From NCBI GenBank assembly GCA_963922205.1, contig CAWUHX010000077.1, positions 1 through 64,000 on the forward strand: a stretch of DNA of 64,000 nt. The letters are read 5' to 3'. This document shows positions 12,101 through 24,200 of the stretch, piece by piece. The translations under genes and the position numbers were made by a program. Origin of the DNA: Romanomermis culicivorax (Eukaryota; Nematoda; Enoplea; Mermithida; Mermithidae). The notes under the pieces were generated by a model. It searched no databases, was not told the DNA's origin, and saw nothing but the letters and a program-made list of their open reading frames with translations. Numbering within the stretch: the first letter of the stretch is position 1; the number at the start of each line of letters is the position of its first letter.

Positions 12101-15100
12101 CCTCCCTAGTATGCATTATAATATAACAATAATGATTCTCAGGTTGATTAAGATCTCAGCCTGGATATTTCTATTTTCTGCGAATTTTTTCTTCTAGAAC
12201 TAGTCTTTTTTCATACTGTAGCTTTTGCATTATAATATTACAGGTTCGCACGTTATTTATCAGCGGATTGCCGTTGGATACGAAACCCAGGGAATTGTAC
12301 CTGCTTTTTCGAGCTTACAAGGTTAGGGTGTTTATGGACTACTCTTTCTCCTTGAACTGCTCATCGTTGTTGCAAATATAAAAAGCGATTTCTTGCCGCC
12401 TGCTGAAAGTTTGATAAGCAGCAACACAAGAAATTAATCAATTTAACGCAAATGATGACAAATCGTTGTACTGTCGATGATGTTAAATTTAGCTTATTAA
12501 GGAAATGAACATTACTATGCTATATTATGCTTAGGGTCTATATAATTATGCTAATTTTTTTAATATATAAATATATGATATAATATAAATATACATGATA
12601 TCAGAATTTGACGTCTTAAAATTTTAGGTGCACAGCAAAAACTATAATAACCAGACTTGTTACTGTACTTTGTGTATGAACCTGCTAATCATGGATTAAC
12701 GTAGCAAGAATTTTGAAATACTGTTTTTACATTTTCAAAATATGGTAAGCCAATGTGGAAGGAACTTGACTTCAGTTTCTGTTGTTTTATAAAATGCCTG
12801 TAAATCGGAATATGCCAAAAATTAGCCTTGCTGTCAAAATCGTCCACATAAAACTTTTATGACACAGATTTTTCTCCAAAAGTTTTAGTGTTAGTTGATT
12901 ATGCTCGTTAATTTTCAATCCTACGTGACATATGGATCGGCAGAAAATTGTACAGATGTTGTAGTGGTGCGTCTGCTATTCATTACGCGGCATGCCCCGT
13001 ACTCACCACCACCACTACAACCACAATTTTCGAACCATCCACGTGGCTTGGATAACGCAGTTGGTAGCGCGTCTGCCTTGTTTGCAGAACGTTGAGGATT
13101 CGAGTCCCTCACCGAGCGTTATTTTTCAGACGAGCCGGCCACGTGGATTTGGGCATACGAAACAGACAGTAATTAGTACTTGCTCTCCATTTCTACTATA
13201 TACAAGCATTTATAGAAAAACAGACTACAGACACTGATTACACTATGTACTCGTGAACAATTATCTGATCATCTCCATTTTTGATCCATCAACTAAAAGA
13301 ATTGCATTGATTTTTTACCCTGAAAATTTTGTACTCCGCCCTTTTCATTTTTGACCACAAAGTGAGAAGAGAGAGCACATTTGACATCAGCAAAAGTATT
13401 TGCAGTAAAGCATGTGCCTTTTACTTAAGGGTTTAGTTTAGTACGCGAATAAAAATTATGACCTTAGGCTGGTTACTGTAAGTTACATATATGAACCTAA
13501 TCATCATGTGTTATTCAGTAATGATAGGATCAAGCGGTTTTAGATCGACGTCAACAATAATTTTCATTTTTGAGCACCGAATTTTGCATTTGTAAACATT
13601 TACCATCTATTATTGCTGACGCTGAACTTCGTTCCACTCCAGAGATCGGGCTTCTTTGATAAATTGCAAGCTAAATTGATTGACGAGAAAAATCAGAAAT
13701 AAAGAAAAAAATTGAAATTGACACCATCAATGAATTTCACTGTATCAGTCAATGATTTATCATCTGTCAGATTTAACCGTTCAATGAGGAACTGAAACAA
13801 ATTTGGCGTCTACAAGTTCCCCGGCCGATTACTATACTCTTAGTTTGAGCATGATAATCCGTTACTTCTGCATTGAAAGTGTTATACACTGACTTTATCA
13901 TTTTAAACACATCTGACCAGTTAATAAATTTGATGTCAGCAAGATCTGTTCTTTCTATCTCGCTTCATACTATACTAATCATATCGTTGATTCTCAGACA
14001 GATCTCCAAGTTACTAAAATTTGGGTATCACTAAAAAAGCTAATCAACTTTTATGCATCATAAGTCAACAACCTGTTCCTACTTCATAGCTAAAATCGTA
14101 ACGTTTTTCTGAGGAAGTCAATTCTGATTTCAACTGTTGTTCAGTGAGCTATTCAACACGTTTCTATATTTTTCAGGGATACGAAAATTCTTTGCTCAAG
14201 ATTACTGTGAAAAATGGGAAGATATCTTCGGTAAGCTAAGTGTCATTAATCGAAAAGTTGATCAGCGAGTACGGAAAGTCAACTCATGGATCGATCTTCT
14301 CATTAAATGTAGTCGAAAGGTATTCATTACGGTAACGTTTTCTTGTTTAGCCTATCGGCTTCGTTACATTTACCGATCGTCATTCAGCCGAAATGGCTAA
14401 AGAAGATTTGCAGGTTCTTCCCAGGGAATAGAATTTAAAGCAAAAACCCTATAATATTAGTTTTACAGGGGTTGAAATTCGATCCGGATTTGCCGCAAGT
14501 TATGCGTTTAGAATTTGCTAAAAGCAATACGAAAGTGGCCAAACCGAAACAATGTTTAACGCCCAACGTTTTACCCACGTTTTTACAGCCGATTGTCAAT
14601 GGTAACGGATTTTTTCGAAGCTACAGTAAATCGACACACCTTCCACTTTTCAAAAATGAACACACTAATAGAACAGTAACTCATAATTGGTATTCCTGTA
14701 GCTTGCCTGGACATGCGTTAAGAATACAATACATTTCATTCCATCGCACAAAGTTTCCATTACTGCAATTGGAAGGGTATTTTGAAATGTAGTTTGAACA
14801 GCTTTCTTGACCCGTTATTTTAGTCGAACAGCTTGCTGTAGTCAAAGGCTCAATATACAAATCATTTACTACATTAAGTTTTCACCGCGAAATCTTTGAA
14901 GACAAACAACTCAATGAAAATGGAGCCAATGGAAAAAGTACCACAACGGAACACAACGCGACCTATCGACTGGATATTCCAAAATGGTTCCAAGGCCAAC
15001 TGTTTTCCTCCTCAACAAACTTTCATTTCCATAATCATTCCTCCGAAAACACCCTGTGCACTAAACTTTCGTTCACAAAACAATCAGCCGCCTTCTACTT

Positions 15101-18100
15101 TTTACAGCCGAACTATTGCCCAGCCTATTAGCACCAACATTCACAGCGGCGATGACCGGCGGCGCTCCTTCGCCGGCCGACCTCCTGTTCACTAACAATG
15201 GCCAACAGCAGCAGCAGCAGCTGGGCGGCGGCGGGCATCACCACTTGACGAGTCAAGCGTTGGCCACCACTGGCGTTTTGGATAACGGCGGCGCCGCCGG
15301 CGGAGTCGGCAATGCCGCAGCGGCCGCCACTCTGATGCACTATTCACCACTTTTGCAGACGTTTTACCATGTGAGAGATTGATGGAGTTGGCAGGTCCCC
15401 ATGATAACCTGGTGGTTGGCCAGAAATTTTCTAGAATTTGATCATAAAATATCTGGCAAAGTTGTTGCAAAATGTGAAGGGAAAATACGCAAAGGGCCAG
15501 GGTAAATTTAGCAAACATATCCTGCCCGTGTTGGATCCAACAATTTTGGGTTAAAATACCGAGGTCCGAATCACAAAACGTGGAATAGTGAGTTAAATTC
15601 ACCATATTGTGGGAATAAAATCCCCCTGTTAATTTGGCCCGTATCACAGAACGAGGAATTTTTGAGGAACTGAAAATGAATTTAAGCCAACTTATCCTAA
15701 GTTTCATGCCTGGGAAGGTACAGGTTCAAGTTGTGGAACAAAACCAGTTACTCATTTTATCCAAGTGGAAGAAGTGGAATTTGTCGATTTTTTGAATTTT
15801 TATGTTGATAGTGAGATTGTGCCTACTCCGCCCGTAAATTAAAAATCGACTTAGTCCGTTTGAGATTTACATTGACGTTAAATTGAAAAGATGATACATA
15901 GAAGATGACCATTTTGCATCCAGCTGAATTTTTGTACGATTTCGACAATGTGAATTTTGCTTGAATATAAAGTCGCAATTTCCTTCCCCGCATTTTTCTT
16001 AGCAGTATTTGCACAGCTCTCGGTTTTCCTGCTTTCGATAATGGTTGAATATTTTTCCATACACGTCAACAAATATTGAATTTCTTCAAAAATTAATTTC
16101 TAGAATCTTTGTATTTTACGCCATTTCAAAAATTATTAATTTTGACAACATTACGTAATAATTAACAAGAACACGATACTTAGCATAAACCGTGCTATGC
16201 ACATGAGAAAATAAATATAACCCGAATGTTTTTTAACAAAAAAAAACAACAACAACGGAAATGCATCAGTTTTGTAGGATAAAAAAGTTATAATATGGGC
16301 TTATTCCTAGGATAGCTATTCTATTCCTGCCCGACATTTTACGATTCGGATGAATTTTTATTCCAGGATTGCCCTCATTCATGGATAACTGTTCTTAAGT
16401 TAAGTTTTATCCCAGGTATACCTTGTTCCAAGCTCTGTGACTCGAGCCATAAGATTCATGGGAGTTATACAGGGTGAGCCGAAAAAGGGGACCAATGCTG
16501 ACTTCATAACTTTCGAATGGATGAAGCTTTTTTAATGCGGATTGGTGCATTAGGATGCTTTGTTTGTCTTCGTTACAAGGGCCAAATTTAATACTCCTAG
16601 CGAACATAAATTTGTTAAAACAGGCCATTTTTCAAAAAGTAACAGTTGCGAAATCAAAGTAAAAGTAGTCCTATCGTGAAAAAAGTTTTGTGAAGCTGTT
16701 TACACACACTTTAAAAATCACCCAGTTTTGTATGTTACACGTAATTATAAGTTGTCAACTTCTTGTTTCAATATGGGCAAAATTTCGTCAAAATCAAGAG
16801 CTTTTATTTTGAAAATTGGAAAAAAGCAAAATCTGTCATTGACCAGATCGAAAAACGATTAAAATTATTGATGAAACAGAAAGTAGTACACACTAAAAAT
16901 GCTTTATTCTTGTGGTTTCCCGCTGTTATATGGTTTTCATGATTGGATATATTTTACGTTTTCTGTCGTAAAGCATGTTGATTTTTGTCAATTTTTCAAA
17001 ATTTATCTGCAAAAAAATCGACTTAGTCAATCAATATTCGAGAAATCTGGCTGAAACTTTGTAGTTTTTCACGCCTAATGTTTTATTCATCGACGGCAGG
17101 AAACCGCATTAAAAAGCTCCACCCATTTGAAAACTACGAAAGTCATTACCGGCCGCCTTTTTTGGCCCACCTTGTATATTGTAGGGAAATAGCTAACTCA
17201 AAGAAAAAAACATGATTAAAAAACTGACAAAAAATTGAACGAGGCGTCAATCAACACGGTCTGATACCTGATACTGTGAATTCAATAAGCTTTAAGGCTG
17301 CTAATCTATCCCAAAAATTACAATATTCAGCAGGCTATGACCTCATCTTTTACCTGTCGAGTGACGTGAATCTACATTTTTCATCCTTCAAAGTTTTTGA
17401 TGCGGAATATATTCACAGTCGATCTTGTCAACATGCTGCACGAAGAACACACGACAATGTTAAAATATTATATTTTCGGCTAGTATTTTCACGTTTCTCG
17501 AAGCTTCCTCAATCATGCGCTACTCTGCTGATCGATCTTCAAAGTGAAAATTATCCTAAAACTGGCCCACACGTTCGACTGAATAATCTGGGCCACCATC
17601 AGTGAGCTACCCCGTCGATTGGATTTAGGTATTCTTTCTTTTTAAGGGATGTTTGCCGCTTAGCGCCGCGCACCACAGTATTTTGACCGCATCGAACAAC
17701 GGTGCGGCGGCCGCCGCTTTGTTGCAAGCTGCACCCTACATGCAAAGTCCGATGGCGACGGCCATTTTGACGGCCAACGGCCACTTATTGCAACCGCAGC
17801 AACCCCAACATCAAATACAACATCAGCAGCAGCCAGGGTGCACGCTGTTCGTGGCTAATTTGGCCGCCACAACTACGGAACAAGAGCTCAAAGAACTATT
17901 CTCCACTTATCCCGGTTTCGTGTGCTTGAGGACCAGGAATAAGAATGGCTCTTTGGTGGCGTTTATTGAATATATGGTATGGCGTCAATATTTCCAAGTT
18001 AATCGCACGAATTGGTCATGCTCATGCAAGTCTCTGCCCAGTACTGATGCATAAATGCGTAATGAAGTGTGGCTCGCGAGATCACGGATTTACGCTAAAA

Positions 18101-21011
18101 GCCTCGCTACAAAACCAAAACGTGCAGGAATTTTCATTTTGGTCACGACATAGATCAGCTGACTTGCCAGGAGAAAAGTTGGGGAATATCTATTTTTCCA
18201 GGGGCAGATTGATTCCTGGGTGAATTAAATTGGCCGAAAAATTGTTAAAGGTTATTGCAATACGTTCACAAATTTCCAGTCCTATACGACATATCGTTCA
18301 TCAGAAAATCGTAAAAATCTAAAATACTACTTGCTTTCCACTTTCATTATTTAGAAGCATTTCAAGAAAAACAAACTGTAGATATGTAATAATGAACAAA
18401 CCAGAATACCTACACAAATGTTTAGTCTTATCTGACATACGGTTCGGCAGAAAATCATGGAAATATGAAGTAGTACTTGCTCTACAATGTTATACTAGAA
18501 TTTCAAGAAAAATAGACGTACAGATCAAATGACTCTTTCGCAGGACCAGACGGTCTTGGGTGTAGTGCCGTAAATTCCATTGCCTCACCAAGACCGGTCG
18601 GGAAATCACGGATGACATGGCTTTTTCTTTGGACCAGCCTGTTATGCCATAAATCGTGACACCAGAGTCAGGGTATACCATAGATCACGTAAATTTCCCC
18701 CTGATATAAGCCCGGAATCCTGTGTAGAACATAGCGACTTTTTTCAGGACGTCAGGCAAGCCAGCGCGGCTTTGGGAAATTTACAAGGTTGTGTTTTGAA
18801 ATCGTCTGACAGAGGTGGCATACGAATCGAATTCGCGAAAGTGCGATCCAAAGAGGTGAGAAAATGCGTTTTTCTCTGACAAAGTTCCATTTAGAAAGTT
18901 CGGATAAAATTAAATCTACCATGATTAAATTTTTGGATTGATAAATTACTATTTTTTACTGTTATTACTGATCAACGGTAACATTTTCTTCACTCGCTGA
19001 CATTTTGATTTGAAATGTGACCTGAAATTCTGTGCAGTAATTTTGATTACTGTATGGAATCCAGTAGATTGAGACGCCATCACATGACTATATTACGACT
19101 ATATCTGTCTTTTTTAGACTTAAGGCCAAAATTCAAATTGGCGCCAAAGAATTGCTCATAAACCAATGGAGAAAAATTGTATAAATCGATCTCGTTTATA
19201 GCCAATTCAATTTAAAATGGTAGACGCAGCGAAAACCAAAAAGTAGGTTCAGTTTGATGCACAATTTTCACTCAGTGGAAAACTGTGTAGCAGAAAAACA
19301 TTCAATTTTTGCGTGAGAACGTCAAAGAACCATCATGCTTGTCCTCTGTCGGTTGGGACAGAACTCTGTATCGATACCCGAATGCTGCTCGAAAAATTTT
19401 GACTACTTAACCAGGTTACTGTTTGCTGCTAACAGGACAAAATTTTTTTATTGGCCGAATACAAAAATAAGCTTACTAGTTTTTTCCGTCTTAGGGGCCA
19501 ACTATACTTCGCCGTACGGCACCACATTGAGCTGCTATACTTCGGTGCGGTGCCTGATGAGTGGCTGCTAAACTTCACGACGTACGGCGATAAATGATAA
19601 TGAGTAAATAAAAATGATAAGTAGCTGCTATAGTTTCGTGTCGTACGGCGCCCTACTGCGAAGTATAGTTGGCCCCTTACTTTGATGGGATCGCTGCATC
19701 GATATAGTTTTGCTTTTATTCCTCGTATTATTTATAGTACTTAGTTTTTTAACAGAGAAAAATTGATCTGACATCTATAATAATCAGTTCCATGTTGATG
19801 ACGTCAGATCCGTTTTACCGTAATTAACAAGTCACAGTTTATTTTATCGTGCAATAAATCGACATTTATTTTTTATGTGATGACGCGCATATCTGGATGA
19901 TTTTCAGACCAAAATTGTGTATTTTTAGGTTTACAATTTTTTCGTATTTTACATTGTTATTTTCTAATAAATGTGAGGAATACATTAGGTTCACACTTAA
20001 TTTGACGCAGGGAAGATAATTTATGCGTCACAGTAATCTGTTTACACCCAAGAATTGATGGAAGATAAGTTTATCCGATGCAAACAAAGTTTATGCATAA
20101 AAATCGCTGGAATTTTGACCACGGGTTGCACAACGCCGAAAAAATGACTCAAAATCAGTAATACACGCGTACTATGACGTCAGCAGCATGCTTTTAAATT
20201 ATACCAATCAGCTTACAATATTTTGTAGACATCACAGTATAACTCATTCGCTGTAAAGTAGTACCAAAAAATCAAAAAATATACGACGACACGGAAGACT
20301 TATTTACAGAAAAGGAAAATATAACTATACAATGCAGCGGCACTGATATATTCAAATGTAACGTCAGGATTATCTCTGAAACTACAGTAAAAAATTTACA
20401 ACTTATATGTGGAATACGTTAACTTTTTAAAAGTAAAAATTCATAGTCAAGTAACATCAAAAGCAAAATTTTAACTACAATTCTCTAGATGAAAAAAACA
20501 GCTGAAGGTAACAGGGAAATATCTGATGCCATGACTTTTGCGCTACAGTAATCAATTTACATTTTGCTAAAATCCGAACTTTGACAATGCTTTTTTGTTA
20601 CACGAACATGGCATCTAGAATTGCTCGGTTCACAAAATCAAAAAACTAGTATGCCAAAATTTTGCATCTTGAATTATTTGAAATTCTTTTTTAGAGACAC
20701 TATTATCTATTTATACTTTGCTGACGTCAAAAATACGATTGTAGAAATGAAAATTGCAGTATTATACCCGGTAAGGTAATTCACAATAATGTAAATGTCA
20801 TTGAATGTTCGAATTATCTAGATACAATAATCTAATGAAACTATGCTTTTAAAATCAAAGTCTATCACGCGTACCAGAGTCTAAAAATCTTTGTTTTAAT
20901 TTCCAGAACCTGACGACACCAAGGCAAATGTTTTCATGTATGTTAACGGTAACTGTACTTCGAAAGATGTATAGTTCGTGTCAAAAATTTATAATTTCTT
21001 GGTGTAATTAA
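9111..21011 (+). CDS. mec-8: MEC-8 / RBPMS-family RNA-binding protein with two RRM domains
   Basis: Exons: 9111-9236, 12244-12321, 14177-14230, 14351-14413, 14469-14601, 15108-15370, 17647-17976, 18748-18855 and a tentative last exon 20907-21011 (TAA); phases join throughout, about 419 aa. RRM1 runs over exons 2-5: RNP2 LFISGL, then [23 protein letters not shown]1 PIGFVTF, and [19 protein letters not shown], the RBPMS/couch-potato signature. A low-complexity linker rich in Gln, Gly, His and Ala follows (exons 6-7). RRM2 is in exons 7-8: RNP2 [12 protein letters not shown]1 [10 protein letters not shown], ending [16 protein letters not shown]. Two RRMs of this type are the arrangement of nematode MEC-8, a nuclear splicing regulator; RBPMS and couch potato have one. 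The ATG at 9111 begins a 42-residue Thr/Asn-rich leader. The C-terminal 34 residues are unconserved and the end is uncertain; a GT donor inside exon 9 could lead further. Confidence 0.88.
9237..12243. other. Intron 1 of mec-8
   Basis: A 3-kb intron. Apart from the hairpin element at 10292-10532, a GA run near 10623 and AT-rich sequence, nothing is recognised. Open frames on both strands at 9311-10029 show no family resemblance and overlap one another, so they are not called. Confidence 0.5.
10292..10532. mobile_element. MITE-like hairpin element
   Basis: Terminal inverted repeats of about 21 bp can be read: GAGTCGATTTCATCAAAGC on the left and CTTTGATGAAACCTGACTC on the right. Inside is a second, tighter inverted repeat built from AGCTCAGCTACAGCTTAAC. 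The whole unit could fold into a branched hairpin. No clear target duplication. Confidence 0.6.
13046..13118 (+). pseudogene. tRNA-Thr(UGU)-like sequence, probably a tRNA pseudogene or tRNA-derived SINE head
   Basis: The sequence folds as a cloverleaf. The acceptor stem is GCTTGG/CCGAGC, the D loop AGTTGGTA, the anticodon stem TCTGC/GCAGA with loop CTTGTTT (anticodon TGT), and the T loop TTCGAGT. Three defects argue against function: an A-A mismatch closing the acceptor stem, a mismatch in the D stem, and A-C in place of the invariant G53-C61 pair. Base 37 is T, which is unusual. It lies in mec-8 intron 2 and is bracketed by the 11-bp inverted repeat ATCCACGTGGC / GCCACGTGGAT. Confidence 0.6.
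15371..17646. other. Intron 6 of mec-8
   Basis: Besides the mariner-type element at 16470-17174 no exon-like sequence was recognised. Frames at 15192-15707 (minus) overlap the coding exon and are shadows. Confidence 0.5.
16470..17174. mobile_element. Non-autonomous Tc1/mariner-type element
   Basis: It starts CAGGGTGAGCCGAAAAAGG and ends with the near inverse CCTTTTTTGGCCCACCTTG. The inverted repeats are about 65 bp, reaching the shared segment ending in AAGCTTTTT. It is flanked by TA on both sides, as for Tc1/mariner. The 705-bp body has no transposase frame. It lies in mec-8 intron 6. Confidence 0.75.
18856..20906. other. Last intron of mec-8
   Basis: AT-rich, with the Harbinger-type MITE and scattered short CTACAGTAA/TTACTGTA motifs. 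No additional exon could be supported. Confidence 0.4.
19494..19676. mobile_element. Harbinger-type MITE
   Basis: A 183-bp unit with terminal inverted repeats GGGGCCAACTATACTTCGC / GCGAAGTATAGTTGGCCCC, flanked on both sides by TTA. A 3-bp TWA duplication is typical of PIF/Harbinger. The interior repeats GCTGCTATA and CGTACGGCG segments. It lies in mec-8 intron 8. Confidence 0.8.
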
Positions 21012-21273
21012 AAATGTAAGGCCTAAAAAGATACCCGATGAACTATTTGACAACATGTAAAAATCATGAAAATACACAAACTGAACAGAATACTTTCCGC
21101 TACAGTAATCTGGCAAAATATTTTTCTAGACATCAGTCAAATTTTACAAAATCCGGTGATTTTAGAATTAATCAAAAAATTCCGATTGATTTCACAAAAT
21201 GTGACAAAAGGAGGCACGTGTTTTTACATACAGTAACCCTAATTAACAAAAACTTGCTGGCGTCAGAAACTGA

Positions 21274-24200
21274 TTACCACTCTAAAAATAGAGCGCAAAG
21301 ATCCGTGGCTAGTTTGTGTAAACCGCCACATTCGTGTAAATTAGTTAAAATTACGACAGCTACTGAACTATTATCGACGTCCGCACTAGCCGGTTTGATC
21401 AACAAAAAAGAGCTAGCTCCTATGGCGCCGCCCGAGTGATAAACGTAAAATTCTCCGGCATCCAACGTCCGAAAATTGTCCAATTTTTCGTCGCCTGTTT
21501 GAACGGTTGTCGTCAAAAAATCCCGATTATTCGTGGAACTGGACGGCCAACGTTCTACGAACCAACCCATAGCGTATTGGGCGCTTGACGTCCGTACTCT
21601 TGGCGTCCAAATTTCTTTTAAAATATGGCGATTTAACCCTAAAATTGTTAAATTCCGACTGAAAATTTGGCTCAAAATCGACGAAAATTTCAACAAATCT
21701 TCGACGTTGGATAAGTATCCGCCGCCGGCCCATTTATACGAGTTGTTCACCGACGGTACGTTGTATAGGCGGCCGCGTTTATCTCGGCGGTAATATCTAA
21801 AAAATGAAACGTGAAAGCGTGGGTACAAAAAATTAACAATCGAAAAAATCAAAAATAGTTTTGAAAAATGGAAAATTCAGTAAAAGTAAAAACAAAGAAA
21901 TGAGATAAAAATTGGACCAGAAGTCGGGAAGTTTTAAGAGAAACGAAAAACATCAAAAATAGTCCTAAAAAATTATTGAAATCTGCAAAAAGAAACGTCA
22001 ACAACGATTGCATAAAAATATGAAACTTGGAAAAGTGCAGAAAGTTGAAAAACATCGTAAATCAATTCCAAAAAATATCGGAAATTGAAAACGTTAGAAA
22101 AAGAAATAAAAACATCACAAATTATGAGTCAGAATCGAAAATCAGTTTTAAAAAAAACTTGGGACTCAGTGAAAAAAGTCATTTGAAAAAGAGGAAAAAG
22201 AAAACATGAAAAAAATTCGAAAATTCAACAACACAAACTTCGGAATTTTTGAAAAAATAAAACCAATAAAAAGGATACAAATATGATCGACAGTTCAGAA
22301 ATTTAGGAGCAAAAGAAAATGCCAAAATCAGTCACAAAAATATGATCAAAAAGAGAAACTAGAGAAAAAGGAATGAAAACATCAAAAAACTCGTTTCTGA
22401 AACTTGAAAATGAAGTTGATAAAATGGGGCAGAAAACAGAAAAAATCGGTTCCCTAGGTGAGAAAATAAATCCAACACGAGAAATTTCAAGAAAAGAAAA
22501 GCATCAAAAAATAGACATAAAAAATAAAAGTCTAATCAAAAGTTGAGTAACGAAATGAAAAATTCAGTTTACTATTGAAATATGATCAGACTTAGCAAAA
22601 AAATGAAAAGCACAAAAAATAGCTTCCAAAAACTAGAAAAATTAAGAAAAAAAGAAATTGTAGAAAAAGAGAAGAACAATTTCAAAAATTTAACACTTGT
22701 AAGGAAATCTGAAGCTCAAAGGTTAGGGCAAGCACATGAATGGAAGGAAAGCTTCAGAAAATTTGAAGACATAGAGCAAAAAAGTAAGATAAGAATTTGG
22801 TAAAAATTTAAGAAAAGTTAAAGGAACCAAAAATATCACAGACGAAAAAATTAATAAGTTCACAAATTGGGGAAAATCAAACCCAAAAAATGAAGATATT
22901 ATAGAAAAGTTTAGAAATTTAGAAGGTAAAAAATTAATGATGGGGCTGACTGAACATGATACCCCACAAAGTAGATCTGGAATAATAAAAAATATGGAAA
23001 TGGTAAAACTGCGAAAAATATTTAGAAACATCAAAAGTCAATTCTAAAAAAAGAAAATCTAAAAAGGAAAAAAGATCTTAAAAAGCTAAGAAACGAAAAA
23101 GACAGACAACGCTAAAAATGAGTTCCGAAAAGCAGATCAATTGAAAGTGTGGAGAATTAGAGAAAAATTAAAAAAAAGTATTGAAAAAATTTAGTTTCCG
23201 ATTACGATTCAAAAATTAATGAAAAAAATAAAAAATTTGAAAAATCAGCTACGAAAATAGAGTAGTTGGAAATAGCCAAAAAAGTTGAGGCATTAAAAAA
23301 AGGAGGAAAAATATGGTGAAAACTTGATTAACTACTCTAATAAGGAACTCAAGAGTGAACATCAAACAATTATTACAAAAATTTCAGCTCAAAATATGAG
23401 TTTAAAACATACTTGTAATTGGGAGTGGGGTTGGGGGACTCCCCAACTTGGCCAACCCTGTACCGAACGCCCCCCCCCAAACTTGAGAAAATCAGAAAAA
23501 ATTGGCAAGAGTGCCTTTTTTGGGAAAATTTTCGACTTTTTTTCGACCCCCCCCCCCCCAACTGGTCAGACCTCTTACAGGTATGGTTTAAAAATATTGG
23601 AAAAAAAAGAAACAAAGACAAGATGGAAAAATTTCCGCGAAACCGGATTTGAACCAGTGACCTAAGGATACCAATAAGCTCTACAGTCCTCCGCTCTACC
23701 AACTGAGCTATTCGCGGCACGCTATAAGGGAATAAATATGGGAATATAAAACTTAAAAGCTGACATTGCGACTTGACATTCTTCGAAATTGTAAAGATTC
23801 ACAAATACAAAAATGTGTAAAAATACAAAATTCTATGGAAATTCACAAATTTGATCAAAAAACTCGTGAAATTACATTTTGAATCCAGAGAAAATTTTTT
23901 ATTTTTTCAATACCTGAAAGTTTGGAATTCGCACAACTATTGCATCATCGAGGAATTTTTCCCAATGTTGAAAACTGTAAACTATCAAGATGGTTTCAAG
24001 AAAATCTTGATACTATTTTACTTGGCTCTGTTCGTAATCAAAGGCGAATTTTCGTCTAAATAAGTTTCGTTTAAACCGAATTCTTTGAACATAGAACGAA
24101 TCAAATTTTCGAATTTTACACCTTTCTGACCGCTAGATTTTTCTACGCATCCTTCTAATACGGCGCTAATTAAAGTCCAGGCGTGGCTAGAATAATGAAA

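Noticed and set aside
12895..13237. Frames over the tRNA-like sequence
   Set aside because: They are explained by the tRNA-like sequence and its flanks; no coding evidence.
15192..15707. 171-aa minus-strand open frame
   Set aside because: It lies antisense over a GC-rich mec-8 exon and has no family resemblance.
22027..23034. Lys-rich plus-strand and Phe-rich minus-strand frames
   Set aside because: They come from the purine-rich tract; the composition alone explains them.
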